From Struthidea cinerea (lineage: Eukaryota > Chordata > Aves > Passeriformes > Corcoracidae), in the NCBI GenBank assembly GCA_013397865.1, contig VZTI01001765.1, positions 362,202 to 426,201 on the forward strand: a stretch of DNA of 64,000 bases. Direction: 5' to 3'. Below are positions 1 through 13,302 of this stretch, in pieces (within the stretch, counting starts at the first letter, position 1; each line of letters begins with the position of its first letter). Made by a program: the position numbers and the translations under genes. Below the pieces are notes generated by a model, which saw nothing but the letters and a program-made list of their open reading frames with translations, had not been told where the DNA came from and did not search any database.

Positions 1-2767
1 CTAGGCCACATTTCTGTTGACTGGTTATTTCCTGGGCTGTCTATTTTTTGGTGCTGCCTGGAGATTTCTCCTTTGGAACAAGTCTTATTCTCATGAAAAC
101 GAATGGCCACTACTTTTATTTCTTTTGAAAGAGCTTTTAAAATAAAGCCATATTTTCTGTAGCCGCACAGGAAATTGAGTACAATTATGGCCGCTGTTTT
201 AGACAGAAATGACGGCCCTCCTCTTCCCATCAATGGTGGAACCAAAAGCTTGAACTTTAAAACACACACTGTATAGAATACCAGCAAAAAGCATTGTATC
301 TCCCTAAAAATCAGTGTGTCTAACACCACAAACTCATATGTCATTCTCTTTGCAGCCACAGCATCAGCACATTTAGCTCAGTATCAGCTGCTGTATATTT
401 CACTGCCTCATTATATAAGATATATTCAGTGTGTTCATATTTATATTTAATGCCCATTACATGAAAGAATAAAGACGGAATTGAATTTTTCCACCCACAC
501 TTGCTATTTCACGGAATGTGCTCTATTTATAAATTGTGGAAGGAAATGTGGCCCAAACACCTGAATGGTCTTTATTCAACCACTTCTATCATTGCAGTTT
601 TGAAACGTTGTGAATCCACACGATTTTTTGAAGGTGGGTTTCTTTCTTTATCTGAGATCATTGTCTCAAGCAGATGCCTCTCAGAGCACTTCTGCCAGAA
701 ATCCTAATACTTATCCTTCTAGGTGCTACAAGGTAGTTGATGGAAATTGTCTCCATTTCAGGCTAATGATGTTGTTCACAGGGACTGGAACGCTTCTCTC
801 ATGCCTGATTCAGGATGGTGTACCTTAGCTTTTGGCAAGTCTTTCTGTCCCAGAAAAGATAATGGTAAATAGTGAATAGTTTTAAGTTGGAATAACTAAC
901 TCATTTTCTTATTTTTTCATTTTTCACTGCAAATTAATTAGTGCATAATAACGGCAGCTGGCTGGTCTATCTGCTTTTAGAATGAGTGCTTTGCAAAGGG
1001 CAGGTGGTTGTGGGATGGGACTTCTCCCTCTGCACATCTTCTTCAGCCTTCATATCACAAAAGTTGTTTTCATAAACTGTGAATTTCTGTACCTGACAAG
1101 GATGGATGGGCTAGCTGTTAACATCGCAGAATGCTGCATTATTTATCCACAAGGGTTGGGTTCCTTCCTTCAGGCTGTCCTTTGCTGTCAGGCAAAGGAT
1201 TGAACTCCTCAGTCAGGAATCACGCAACGTTTCGTGGGGTTTTAGGGGATCAAAAAAATATGTTGTATGAGTGTTTAAAGTTCAGCAAAGAGTGGGTATG
1301 CAACTTCTGCTCGACTGCCCACCATCACCTGCTTGTGGAAAGGAGCAAAAGTTGTACATCCAGCATTTTACTGAAAAGGATGTGTCTTAAAAGTATTTAT
1401 GTGAACAAATGCAAAGGAGCATGATGAACTTACAGAATGTTTTTTCTCTGGGTGCTTTTAATGGAAAAGGTCCAGGTTCATTGATTGAGTTATTCACTAT
1501 GGACAAAAAATATCATATTCCTTAAAAAAAATTCCTGGTTTTTTATTAGAGAGCAAATATGTCACCATTTCATTTGAGTTTTGCCATATAATTTTTCCCA
1601 AGTTTGGAGAATTAGGGAGGGTTCTTAATTAAAATTCTAATTTTGAGTTTGCATGGATCTCTTTGATTTTATTCTTTTTGTCATGCTTTTTTTTTTTTAT
1701 TCTTAACCAACCATGGTTTCCAAAGAGAGGATGGTCAATTCGCTCAAGGACTTATTTGACTTCAAAATTTTCTGAAGAAATTAAAGCTGTGCAGAAAAAT
1801 AATTATAAAAAAAATCCCACAGATTTAATACCATTTGATACTAAATCAAGTATCAAAGGTTTATGTACAGTCTTCAGACACTCTTTCACACTTGAGTGGC
1901 CACATGAAACGTGCAAGGTTACTCAGACATAGGAAAGACAAACATGAATTACTGTTTTTATTTGACATTGACTCTTAGTAGAATCCTTTCAGAATGTCTT
2001 ACTAAAAATACCATAATAATTTGTCTTTTGGTGGTTTTTTTTTTTTTTAATAATTGAATTTCTTTTGGAGTGTTTGTTTAATATGAAGAAATTTCTCAAA
2101 TTACACAGTCTGTTACACAAACAGCATATTGCCAATCACCATGGAAAGCCATCAGCACAGAGCACATTCCTGCAAAAATTATTGTAAATTATATATTTCC
2201 TTTTTTTGGTTTATTTCACTCTTTCATTCCAAAAGGTTCTATTATATTATATTATTATAAAACTACTGTGGTGTCAAAAGCTGTGTCACATTTTAATGGT
2301 ATCAAATATCTTTATCAGTTGTGTTAAGACCAAATGCACCCATATCAACTTTTCTTACGAATAACAGAGCCGTTGAAACCAAATTCTGTTGATCAAACTG
2401 AGTGGAATGTATAACAAATTAGATTTCAATATTTCAACATGAACGTCCTCTCAAGAGGCACTAAATGTAAATCAAGGAGAATATTCTTGATTCCAAGGTG
2501 ATATTTATTTTGTTCAGCACAATTTCACAGACAATAAGCTATAAATAAGACAGATAACATTTTTCGTGATTTTTGCTAAGTTGTACCATTTGCAGAGCCT
2601 GGTACCTCATCTTCAGTAGAATTGTGCAGCCTCTCATTTTCTGACGGTATACTATTTGATTTTATACTATGATATGATTTAACCATTGTTGTTTAAAGTA
2701 TAGACTTTTCCTCTTCAGTCCTCATTAGCATTATGTGAATGAGACAGGTTAGGGCTGGGGGGCTGGG

Positions 2768-2838
2768 TTTTTTTTTTTTGTTTTGTTTTGTTGGTTTTTT
2801 TGTTTGGTTTGGTTTGGTTTTTTGGGGGGTTTTTGGCT

Positions 2839-2874
<36 letters not shown>

Positions 2875-2905
2875 TTGTTTTTGGTTTTTTTTTTGGTTGG
2901 ACCCT
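2768..2905. repeat. G/T-rich low-complexity block with (GTT)n microsatellite
   Basis: Runs of T broken by G, GG or GGGGGG, with about ten perfect GTT units at 2841-2872. The + strand is the T-rich one. Open frames here on both strands (poly-Val/Cys or poly-Gln) come only from the repeat and are not genes. Confidence 0.9.
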
Positions 2906-3828
2906 TTTGTTCCCTGTGTTTTTGCCCTTTTTTTTAAACCCATTTTTATTAGATGTGCTATGTCTTCATTTTATTTCTGTGACACAGTATAATGACATTG
3001 CAAAAACTACACCAGTGACTGACAGGCCAAGGTGATGGGTCAAAAGAGCAATTAGTGCAGTTATTTCCTGAACATGGAAATAAATGGCTGTTGACAGAGG
3101 GAAACATCTGCTTTATTAGTCCCAAACTGCAGGTCAGGTCACTTCATCTCAGACTGAAAAAGCCAACAGGAGTTTTCAGACCAGTGAAAACCACATGGTT
3201 GACCGTCCACGCTTTGGTCATTGCAGGAGATTTCACTTTCTGTAAATAGGATGTAAAATTGGGCGTGCATTCTGCTTGTCATTCAACATAAAATTTACAA
3301 ATGCAAACAGTATTTTGTCTTTTTTCCTTTTACGACAATGGCCTAATTGAAATCAGAAGGACACTGAATCAGGAGATATGTAGAAAAAATATCCTGTCTC
3401 ATTTTAATCAGAATATCCATACGGATTTGCATAATAAGTGTTCCTGCTCCAGATGCTATTTAGTTTATTAATTTAATTAGAGGTATGGGAATACATTTGT
3501 CAGAGCATTCATTTAATAGTAGCTGTTCTTTCACAACCAATTGCCTAAGCCCCATAAAGTAATAAACAAGCATCCTTTGCTACTCCAATAATGCAACAAA
3601 AGCAGAAAATGAGAAGTCTTAGCTTATTTAAATTCAGCTAGGAAATGTCATTTACTGTTCTCAAACAGCTTTGCTTCTCCATCAGATGGACAGCCTTCAA
3701 GACAAAACCGTTAACATCAAGTACACGACAGTTCTCTGTGTCATGAAGACACCCTAAAGCTGACAAAAAAATAAACAAAACTACAAATAATCCGGCAAGC
3801 TACTGCACAACTGCAGTTTTTCTGTGCG

Positions 3829-3869
3829 ACTGATGCACAGAATTCGTAAAGGCAATTTTGTGCATCAGT
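3829..3869. repeat. Short inverted repeat (16-bp stem, 9-nt loop)
   Basis: The left arm actgatgcacagaatt (3829-3844) and right arm aattttgtgcatcagt (3854-3869) are complementary except at one position, which is a G:U wobble in the + strand RNA. The loop is cgtaaaggc. It lies about 760 nt before exon 2. The stem is shorter than a usual microRNA precursor. Confidence 0.7.
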
Positions 3870-3994
3870 TACATTTCTTAACCAACGGTTAGATGGAAAT
3901 TTTCCCACCAAGGATTAATCTGAAATTCATGTGCAAGAAAGGTGTAGAAATCCTGAGGTTTCAGTTTACCACCAATATAATCCAAAACATACTC

Positions 3995-4017
3995 TTATGT
4001 CAGTACTGCTGACATAA
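3995..4017. repeat. Small perfect hairpin (9-bp stem)
   Basis: The arms ttatgtcag and ctgacataa are perfectly complementary around the loop tactg. It lies 126 nt after the larger hairpin at 3829-3869. Such a short stem could be chance. Confidence 0.5.
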
Positions 4018-4632
4018 ACCAAATTAATTTGTCTAACTCTTTGCAATGACATGGCAAAAACCTGGCAATTTTCAATTAAAAAAACAAAAGTACTTGTTTT
4101 CTAATAATCTGTAGACCTTCTTTCAGATGTATTTACTGCACAGAATATTGTTATTTTTAAATGCAGTGATGAGCAGTAGAGAGCACAAATCTGCCTTTAA
4201 AGATGAAGATAGAGATAAATGAAAATTCATGTAAATATAAGATTAACTATCTGAGAAAAAGTGTTAAATTGAAGTTGACCAAAGCCTAGGGTGTTCTGTA
4301 GGATTGCTCCCAGTTATCCCAATGGTGCCAGAATGCAATCCGTAGATATCCTGACTGTCTTCAAGTTAGAAAAAGTAAAAAAATGCTGTTTGCTATTGTC
4401 TTTTGAGAATGAATTGAGTTTAAGGCATTTTACGGAGTGGAAGGTTAGGGAAAGACAATTATGTGTAGGTGTGCTGTTAAATAAAGATAAAATTGAATCA
4501 GCCAAAAGTCGTTCAAAGGACATAGAGTTCGCCATTATTTGGTTACCAAAAATCTGCCACATTTACAGCCTGCGCCTAACTTTTGGTGACTTTTCTACAA
4601 GAACCTTGTTTTCCTTTCCTTGTGCCCCACAG

Positions 4633-4761
4633 CGGATGTGTGTGACTCCAACCCCTGCCAGAATGGTGGCATCTGTCTGTCGGGGCTGAACGATGACTTC
4701 TACTCCTGCGAGTGTCCCGAGGGCTTCACAGACCCCAACTGCTCCAGCCTGGTGGAGGTTG
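4633..4761 (+). CDS. EDIL3: EDIL3 exon 2: EGF-like domain 1 (partial CDS, internal exon)
   Basis: This internal coding exon encodes the first EGF-like repeat of EDIL3/DEL-1, a secreted matrix protein that binds alpha-v integrins and phosphatidylserine. The frame starts with two bases completing a split codon, followed by 42 full codons (DVCDSNPCQNGG at the start, SSLVEV at the end) and one trailing base. Six cysteines are spaced C-x4-C-x5-C-x10-C-x1-C-x8-C, the EGF pattern, at exon residues 3, 8, 14, 25, 27 and 36. The core CECP-x-GFTDPNCSS matches human EDIL3 as I remember it. The acceptor is ...tgccccacag and the donor is G|gtaagt, a strong consensus. Both ends are phase 1 and the length is 129 bp, so skipping keeps frame. 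Codon third positions are strongly G/C, unlike exon 4. No start codon belongs here; the signal peptide is in an upstream exon outside the window. Confidence 0.97.
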
Positions 4762-7700
4762 GTAAGTACAAATTTAATTGCTGAAATAGCTTGAGTGCCC
4801 CATTCATCTGTGGCTGGCCAAGCGGTGATCCTGTCCATGGTGTCTTGTATGGTGATGGGGTCGATACGCTGATCATTATTGGGTTTTTAACCTTACATCT
4901 GTGCCTACAATAATTAACAGAAAGTTAAAACAGCATCTGAAAACATAATTGCTGAGAAAAGTCCAGTGCTCCACTTCACAGAAAGTCCATAGTGGTGACT
5001 TACAAGTGGCCAAAATTTTTCAAGGATCCATTTCAGATTATTCTATGTATCCGTCTTCAACCAGTGCCCTTTCAAAGCTTCAGTTCCTGTAGTTTTATGC
5101 TGACGTCCAGAGTAAAGATTAATTTCTTATGCAAATGAAGAGACGGGAACAGAACAGGAGAAAACCAGAACAACACATAGTAGACACTTGTTTGAATTTC
5201 AAAATAATTACCCATCTGGAGGCTCTAATTAATCATTAGATGAGTGCATAGAGCACAAGTCAAATGTACTGAAATTTTGTGATGTGCACTTGACTCAGAC
5301 TAAACACAAATTTCAGTGGTAGAGCCAAAACATCCAGCAGGTCAGGGCTACATCTTAAGAAAACTTGAGAAGAAAATCAGAATCTGAAGGAAAAGATGGT
5401 AGACAGCTCACTGAAAGTTCACTGAGCTCTTGTGTAATCCCAAAGAAGGTATAAAAATATGTTTACAGTGCAAAACGATGGAACTGTCACAGCTGGGCTC
5501 AGCACTGCAACTGTCCTAAATCTGTGTGGTTCTGATTTTTTAATAAATAAATAGAAACTATGCAGGGAGAACCTGGGTACACTGTTCTGAGGATTAAGTA
5601 TATCTCTCTCATGAGATAAAGGGAGCAAAACTTAGAAACAGATGGCTGTTTTATTTATGGGGTTTTTTTTTGTTCGTTTTCTTTCCTGAAAATGATGCTA
5701 CTGCTGTTTTGAGGGTGAATTCTAAGTGTCCACAATGCAGTTTTAGGGGAATTTGGATTTCATTTGATTCCGCTTCACTTAAATTTCCCGCAAACAAATG
5801 GAGCTATTTCCTGTGGGAGAATGACCAACTTCAGACACCAACTGCACTTTTTTCTGACTCTAAAATGCCATTTTTGGTTGGTTACCACCTATGATTTCAG
5901 TTGCACAAGGAGGTGCTTGTTGCCTTGATGAAGCCACACAGGAAGCCGGGAGACACTGCCTCAAATCCTATTTTCCATCCCTTTCCCTATAATTTTTATC
6001 ACTGCTTGAACTTATCCTACGGATATAGGTCATGCTACCCCAAAATGGCCTAGACATGGCTTCACTTCAGGAAACTTTTGGATTTATTGTGTAATTGGCT
6101 GGCATAAAATTGCATGGCACGTGACTGGGAGTATGCCAGACATGAGTGAATCTGAGAATAAATCATATTGTGATAATTGCCACTGTAATTATCAGATGAG
6201 CATTAATAGGGCTTTAAAAAATACACATATACTTAACTAAAATCTTCAAGCACTTCAGCAAAAACTCAGTTTGGTAAACAGAGTAAAGCCTAAGTAAACA
6301 ACTTGACAGTATGTGGCAATCACAGCACTTACACAAGCAGGAGGTTACATATTTAGTTTGCAATCCATGGGGAATATCTGCTGGGCAATATTGTTTAAGT
6401 AAAGAACTTATTAGTATTCCTATAGTAGCTAAAATCTAGAATGTTAATTTAGTTTGTGTTTGTCTTGTTTGCTACGCGTATGGATTCAGCCTGGCCTTGT
6501 CAAAAACTTTAAAAATAGATTTTAAAATAATCTCTTACTTTTTAGTAAAATATTACTCTGCATTTTGTACCCCCATACAGTTATATAAGCCACTGGAAAA
6601 AAATGGTATTTCAAGAAAATAATTTGATTTTTTTTTTTCCTATAAAAATGATGACAATTAATGTAAGCTGTTAGTCAACTAGACCCCATTAATTCAAATA
6701 CTGAAGTGTTTCAAGCAAAATAATGTTTTAAGATGGGTCTAGAGGAGCTCAGGAGTGCAAGACCCTGAATGATTGCTTCTACTAAGAGTGTTTATTAGAT
6801 GTAAGATTTAAGAAGGAATGCTAGCAAAGGTTGCTCCTCTTTGGCTTTTTAATGAGCTTTTGCCCAAAAGCTAATCTCTTAATCCCTCGTATCTCAAAAA
6901 GGCTTCTTGACATTTTTCTGTGTAGTTGAAAGCACTAAGTTGGTTAAAAATGGGTATTCAGTGTGTCAGGAGGTACTGTGTAGGAAGAAAAGGGGAGGGT
7001 GAGGAAAAAAAAAAAAAACAAACAACACAGAGAAGAGCCTGTGTCACTTTGTCTCCCTCGAAAGAGCTGTACAGCAAATTTTAAAAGCAGCTGAGTGTTC
7101 TCTGCATCCCCCTCATTAGAGACTCTACCATCAGACTTTGTTCGGTGACTGGATGTACTGTTGAACTCTGGGCACCAGCTGGGAAGTCATAAATTTTTCA
7201 AGGGACATACCTTAAACAGGAGGATTTTCACAGTAAAAGACAACAGGGATTTTACTTAATCATGCATTAATGTGGGTAAATAAAAGGCAATCCCATTCAG
7301 ACAGCAAGTCGTGAACTATGCAGAGGAAAAAAAAGAAAAAGATGCATACAAGTACCCAGGAAGATCAAATATTTAGGCAGAAGTCTTCCCTAAATAGATC
7401 AACAAAGATTCAAGACGGTTTGGGAGCCGCTTGGATACTCAAGAAGGCAACTTCCTTTATAACCTTAGTAGAACTAAAATTTAAAACAACGTGATATTGA
7501 TCATAATACCAATTTCAAGCCAAGAAGATTAATTAATAATGTGTTTTTACAAATTTACCCGTGGAAAAATATTACTTTTCTGCCATACTTCATTTTTTTC
7601 TGACCCTGTACCTTTGAGTGTGCCTAAACCAAAATTTATACAAAATGCTTGTGATACTAATTTGTGTATTTTAAATTGCTAATCCCATTCTGACCCTACT

Positions 7701-9530
7701 CTTACGTTAATGGCAATCCCACTTCACTTCCTGTGTTTACTTATATACCGTACCTAGTGGTGCTAAAAGACTTGAGATGAGGTGATGGATCTGTAATATC
7801 ACCCCTGTTTGTGCAGCCAGGTTTTTCTGTGCTCTCACAGACTTTAAATATCTGATAAAATGGCAGAGAATAAGACAGAGGCAGGCAGCAAAACATCTGT
7901 TTTAGCTGCTTTCCGTACAGCACGCCCTCCAGCGAGGTAGAAAAGGATTTAGCTAAACAGATAAAAGGTGATTATATCGAACATTCCAAATAGCAGGAAG
8001 TTTTCCAGAGATGATAAGAACACTATGGTCCGAGTTAGCTCTTCAGCAGACTCCTGTCTACATATATGGAAGCATTAATTTTAACGTAAATTGAAACAAA
8101 ATAATTTTCAAGTAATTGATATTGGCGTTGAAATGAGTTACAGAGAAGTTGACAGACTTCACATATGTTAAATAACTCACAAGTAAATCTCAGGAATCAT
8201 GTAAATTATAGAAGTATAATAAACAACAACTGTTACAGACAATTAATAAGAGTCTTTAATGAATTCTGTTCAGGAAAACTCCTAATGTGCTGCCTGTCAA
8301 CTTGGGTAACTAATTAGCCATGGACATCACACAAGGGGAGCCATGAAATGACACTAGGGGAAGTTTTCTTTGAAATAAAAAATCCTCCTCTTTTGTTTAG
8401 TGTGTGCATAAGGGAAAACAGGGGGAGAAATACAACATTAATGGCAAAAAAAGAGCAGTTAGGTTTATTATGCCATAAGGCAATGAAAGTGTGTGCCATG
8501 AGTGACCACATTCATGTTTGAAATCTGAGCATCTTAAAACTACTCGGTTTTGATCTTCCAAATCTGAAATTCAGTAACTGTCTGAGAGGATAAACTGGTG
8601 AACACGTTTAGTTTATTTAAGTGAAAAAAAACAACAGATGTCAAATAGGCTGCCAGCATCCTTTTGGAAAGACTCTGTATCTTTTATGTCAGCTCTCAAT
8701 ACTCACTGAGAGGACCTCAGTATTGAGAAACATGGTAAAAATGCCTTTGTGCCTTTTGGAAGGGTGGAAGAGCCAGTTAATGATCTTGTAGTTAATGATC
8801 AAGGGACGTTGGGTCTAAGTGCAGCATGGAGGCTGAGTGAAGGGAGAAGAGTTAAAGGTAAACCAGAGGTGCCAGTTTTCCATGACATCTTTATTCTGCC
8901 AAGTGATTAAGAATTGATAGTGGGGTTCCTTGCTTAGCACGTTGCGGTTTTCCATATCAGTTCAGTCTTTCCAGTATCCAAAGTGAAATATTTCTTTGAC
9001 AGCTGCTGTCTCTCAGCCAGAAACACAGGAATCAAAGAGGTTCTTCCCTTTTCCTGCTGTTAAATAAAAAATTCAGTGAGCTGGATTAGGCCCAGAGTGC
9101 TCTGTTTTGTTTGCTTTGTGCACACAACCTAAGTCTCCACTGTTGCTTTCCTGACCTCTGCACTGACAGGACAAGGGCTTCTGAAAGAAATTAGTACGGA
9201 TAAAACTCCTGTCACTCATTTCCAGTCAGTCTTGCAGATGCTTTTCAATGCCATGATTAGTAATGACTGAATGATTTCAAAGATGCTTTTATAGTCTTAA
9301 CAATATGTGATTTTTTTTTTTTTGTAAGGGAGGGTTTTTTGCACCGCACACTGAACATGTGTACTAATGGATTTTCCAAGGTGGAAATGGTGAAATGAAT
9401 GCACTCTCACAAAAGAATTCCAATTATTTAATGTCATGTGCATCTAGTTTGCAATTGATATGAAAGTATTCACCTTAGCTGTAAATTAGGTGGCCTGGAA
9501 TAATGCAAATTAAAGCACTGGCACTCACAA

Positions 9531-9966
9531 AATCAGAATAGTTGAAGATGTGAGGCAATTGTGGAGGTCTATAGCCTAACCCCACCTCTCAGTCGATGAT
9601 CCAAGAGTGCAGATTTCTCAGGGTCGTGTCCAGTTGTGTTTTGAATATTTCCAGGAATGGAGGCTTTACAGCTTGTCCTGGCAATCTGTGCCAGTCACTT
9701 GCACAGGGAAAAAAAAAGCAAGGAAACAGACAAACCCCAAAATCCCAAATATATTTAAGTGCAATTTTTTAAAATTTAGTTTTTTCTCCTTATGCTGTGA
9801 CTATGTACCACTGAGAAGTCCCTGGCTCTGGTGTCTTTATTTCTATTTTCTGCTTCAGGCTTGACAGTCTGATTTTAGGGAAATAATCACACCCCTCGGT
9901 TTGCTGGCACTCCTCTCCCTAGGGCAATACAGTCCTAGGTGCAGATTGCCCAGGATATTGGTAAAT
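9531..9966 (-). mobile_element. Old CR1 LINE fragment, minus strand
   Basis: The + strand reads as the reverse complement of a CR1 3' region: 'cagaatagttgaagatgtgag', then a diverged tract including 'cgtgtccag...tttgaatatttccaggaatggaggc' and, further on, 'caccactgagaag...tggctc'-like and 'cctcggtttgctggcac' segments. The 5' end lies to the right. The copy is heavily diverged, and an A/T-rich part near 9705-9790 breaks the similarity. It looks clearly older than the copies at 16.1, 21.7 and 37.9 kb. The boundaries are approximate. Confidence 0.7.
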
Positions 9967-11210
9967 GGAGTGTGGACTCCAGATTTCAGCATCTATTTTC
10001 ACTGCTTTGGGTGTAAGTGTCACCCAAATTGATTATATTTATTCCTATATTAGCAAAATCTATGCAAGTGACTCATTTGCCACATTTCTTATTGTCAGCA
10101 GGGAGACTTTAATATATGGCTGCGAGTTCTTCTCCAGTGAACTGTCATGCTTTGCTCTTGGTACTGATTTATTATTTGGAAAAATTGCAACGGAAAATAT
10201 TATCTTTTTGCTGATATTCTCACTCTCAAAAATAATTTCAATGGTTCTGTTGGTAAAAGAAGTTTAACATCAGAGGTGAGATGGACCTGTGTTTGTTTGA
10301 ATTCAGCAAGAATAATCAGGTTCCATGGTCAAAGGTTAGTTTCTTCTGGAAAAAGAGTGAGAGAGTGGGAGGGGAGGGATTGAAAACAGATTCTTCCCTG
10401 CAGGGCTTTCTCTATGGTACTTATTTGGATTCTGTGCTGATTTCTCTCCTCATAGAAAAAGATGGAAAGTGTCAGTTTTGTTAAGCAGCAGCTTATTGCT
10501 GGAGACATTCTTTGAAATGTTCAGGCTTCCACTCCTGAATGGTGGAAGTGGTTGAGGAGCAGGGCCCCATCAGCTTTGCTCCCAATTAAAACGAAGCTGA
10601 TTTTGTGTGAACGAGATTTCTGTTCGTTTGCTTCCGGTGGGAAACATCCCCGAGGCTTTCTCTAAACCCCACTTCTGCATTCCTTTCCTCACAATCAGAA
10701 TTTGTAGTATGGGTATGGACTGGTGAATTTCGTCTTGGTAAGTCTGTAGCAGTTGCACATTCAGCTTGTTGAGGGCATTCCTCAGTGTTCTATGCTGAAG
10801 CCTAATGCTTCAGATTTCTGTTATAACAGTGTTTTATGTGGAGTTAAACGGCAAAACACATTTTTTAAGCAGAAATTATCACATAATCAAGATATTCTCA
10901 CAGGTTACGGAAATCTGTTAAAAGCAATCAATACATATTAATAAAAATAATTTGACAAATTAGGCGCTAATGTTTAGTTTCTGGGTAGGCTGAAAAGCGC
11001 ATAATGCACAGAAATCTAAATTGAGTGGTCTGAATGCATGCGAGCAGAATTGCTTGATAAATGGCATTGATTGCAGGGCAGAAAATGTTGTAAGTCATAA
11101 TTTACAATATTTCTGCCAAGACAATTTCCTTGGTGTTTATTGCCAGTAAATCTGTTGTGAAAATAAGGTTTCAAGTCACAACTGGTGAGGAGGGTGCAAC
11201 AGTGGATATT

Positions 11211-12000
11211 CCCAGAATCGCAGAATCCCAGGTTGGAAGGGACCTCAGGGATCATCTGGGCCAAACTTTCTTGGCAAAATCATGGTCCAGGCAAGATGGG
11301 CCAGAGCCCTGAACAGCTGGATCTTAAAAATGTCCAATGCTGGGGAGTCCATCACTTCCCTGGGCAGATTATTCCAATGGGTGATGGTTACGGTTGAAAT
11401 GATTGAAAGTTTTTCCTCTTGTGCCCAATCAGAGCCTCCCCAGGAGTCCCCGGGAGCCCCTACCCCTTGCCTTTTCCATGCGGCTCCGTGTACAAAGGGA
11501 GCCTCCACCTCCTCTGTGGCCACCCTTTGAACAGTGGAACGTGCGCTGGGGGCTCCCCTCAGCTTCCTCCCCTCAAGGCTGCACAAACCCAGGTCTCTCA
11601 GCCCTTCCTCACTTGTGAGACTTCCCAGCCCTTGGATCCTCCTCACGGCCCTTTTCTGGACCCTCTCCAGCCTGTCCACCTCTGATTGGCACAGCAGGGA
11701 GCAAACCAGGACACAGTGCTCCAGGTGTGACCCAACAAACGCTGAGCAGAGCGGGGTAATGAATTTACCTCTGATGGAGCTGCCCTTTTAGGTGCCTCTT
11801 TGTGTGAACAACCCTCCAGTTCCTTCTCCATCTCTGTGGCCCTTTTCCCCACAATGTCCTTGTGCCTCGTGTCCTGGGGAGCCCCAGAACTGGACACACC
11901 ACTGCAGATGTGTCTCATTGCTAGGCAGAGGGAAGGGTCACCCACCCTGACCCGCTGGCAATGCTCTGCCTAATGCAGCACAGAATGCTGCTGCCAGTTA
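11211..12000 (-). mobile_element. CR1 LINE 3' fragment, minus strand, with reverse-transcriptase C-terminal coding remnant
   Basis: The left edge is the inverted CR1 3' end ('cagaatcgcagaatcccagg...gaagggacctcagg'). Reading leftwards on the minus strand, 11679-11245 is an unbroken 144-codon frame with the typical end of the CR1 ORF2 protein. It starts LERVQKRAVRRIQGLGSL, continues with GLRDLGLCSLEGRKLRG, and near its end has HWNNLPREVMDSPALDIF. Those blocks match the conserved CR1 reverse-transcriptase tail. The upstream ORF2 and all of ORF1 are missing, so this is a dead 5'-truncated copy of about 790 bp. It is more GC-rich than its surroundings. Confidence 0.88.
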
Positions 12001-12599
12001 TAAAAAAAGGTGGTTCATACAATTGTTAGGCTTAATCAGAATGTTTCTTTTATAAAGTATTTTGAAATACATGACAGACCTTAAAAGTGCGTGTGGTACC
12101 ACTGATCTCAATATGACCATGCACAATGTTTGTAGTTAGTGAAAACTTTAATTACTGAATGAGAAATGCCCTGTCAAATAAACCCCATGCTGGAATTCAT
12201 ATCACATTTCGTATTTTTCCATTCCCAAATTTGTTATTTGAAAGTACAGACTGGCCAGGGATAAGCAGTTCTGGTCACACATTAGAGGGTGACCAGTGGT
12301 ACACTCTGAAGGAGGTTTTATGCATGTTATGCATCTAATTAAAGGGGCAAATGGAAAACATCCAGGCTCTTTTTGGCAGGCCTACTGCTCAGGATGAGAC
12401 CTTGCAAAGAAATACAAGATTTTTGAGCATGGGTTTGTTTGCATAGACACATCCCCAGCCCCTGCTTTCAGTTGGAGGGGTGAAGGACTCAGTAGTGCAT
12501 CGTGTTTTGATTAAAAAGCTCCAACACTGATGGCAAGACTTGCATGCAGAAATATTGAGAAAAGCATGCATGTAGGTCATGGGGAACTGTGACAAACCG

Positions 12600-12628
12600 T
12601 GGACTTTCCATCCACGCTGGAAAGTCCA
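12600..12628. repeat. Perfect 11-bp inverted repeat with kappaB-like arms
   Basis: The arms tggactttcca and tggaaagtcca are perfect complements around a 7-nt loop (tccacgc). Each arm contains GGACTTTCC or its complement, one base short of the classic GGGACTTTCC kappaB site. Function is unknown; it is recorded as a structure. Confidence 0.6.
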
Positions 12629-13302
12629 AGTGTTCAGAGCCTGCTAAAGGCAGGGTGCTCCAGAAACAAGAGTTGGCATCTGCCTGGGCTGTGTGTACTG
12701 GAAGGGAGGCACCTCTTGTGAGCCAGGTCCATTTCCACAAGGTTTTGCCCTGTTTTATTGGGTGAAGAATAGAAAGAAAAAGGAACAGAAAAAAAAAAGA
12801 GCAGTTTCCCAAGAAATGTGTTGTGTCTATGGCCTTACATATTTTTTAAACCAGCTTCAAAAGAAGTAGGCAGAATAAACCAGTTATGTTTTGTCAGATC
12901 TGCCAGTGAAATAGGCAGCACATAAAAATCTGGAGAGCTTATGCTGACAGACAGGGGGAAATTGCTCATTGGATAGGTGCTTTTAGCATTGTCTGGAAAG
13001 AGAAGTGTTCAAATAATTCAACCTCTTTGAAGGAAAGAGGTGTTGGTGGGCAGCAGCTGCATTGGATTAAAACAGCAGGGTACATGACACATCAAGATCT
13101 AATGAAATAAATATTCTGGTAGCAATATCCTGCACATTTTCACACCCCTGAGTACCTCTGGAGTGGTCCAGGTGCCTGTGAGACTCACTGACACAGCTGC
13201 TAGGCTGTTTGCTGTGAAGTTCCACGTTACGTTCACTTTGCTCTTCAGTGTCCCTCTCCTGGTGTTTAAAATGGGTCTCTCACCACTTTCAAGATATTGC
13301 TA

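Larger units (their letters stand above)
1..4632 (+). other. EDIL3: 3' part of EDIL3 intron 1
   Basis: AT-rich non-coding sequence ending at the exon 2 acceptor. It holds a G/T-rich low-complexity block with a GTT microsatellite (2768-2905) and two small hairpins (3829-3869 and 3995-4017). Possible branch points for exon 2 are the A of gcctaac at 4579 and the A of gtgac at 4589, 53 and 43 nt before the intron's final G. No transposon or other gene was recognised in the rest. Confidence 0.85.

Noticed and set aside
2749..2943. Poly-glutamine open frame on the minus strand
   Set aside because: It is produced by the GTT microsatellite and T-rich block; there is no start context or conserved sequence.
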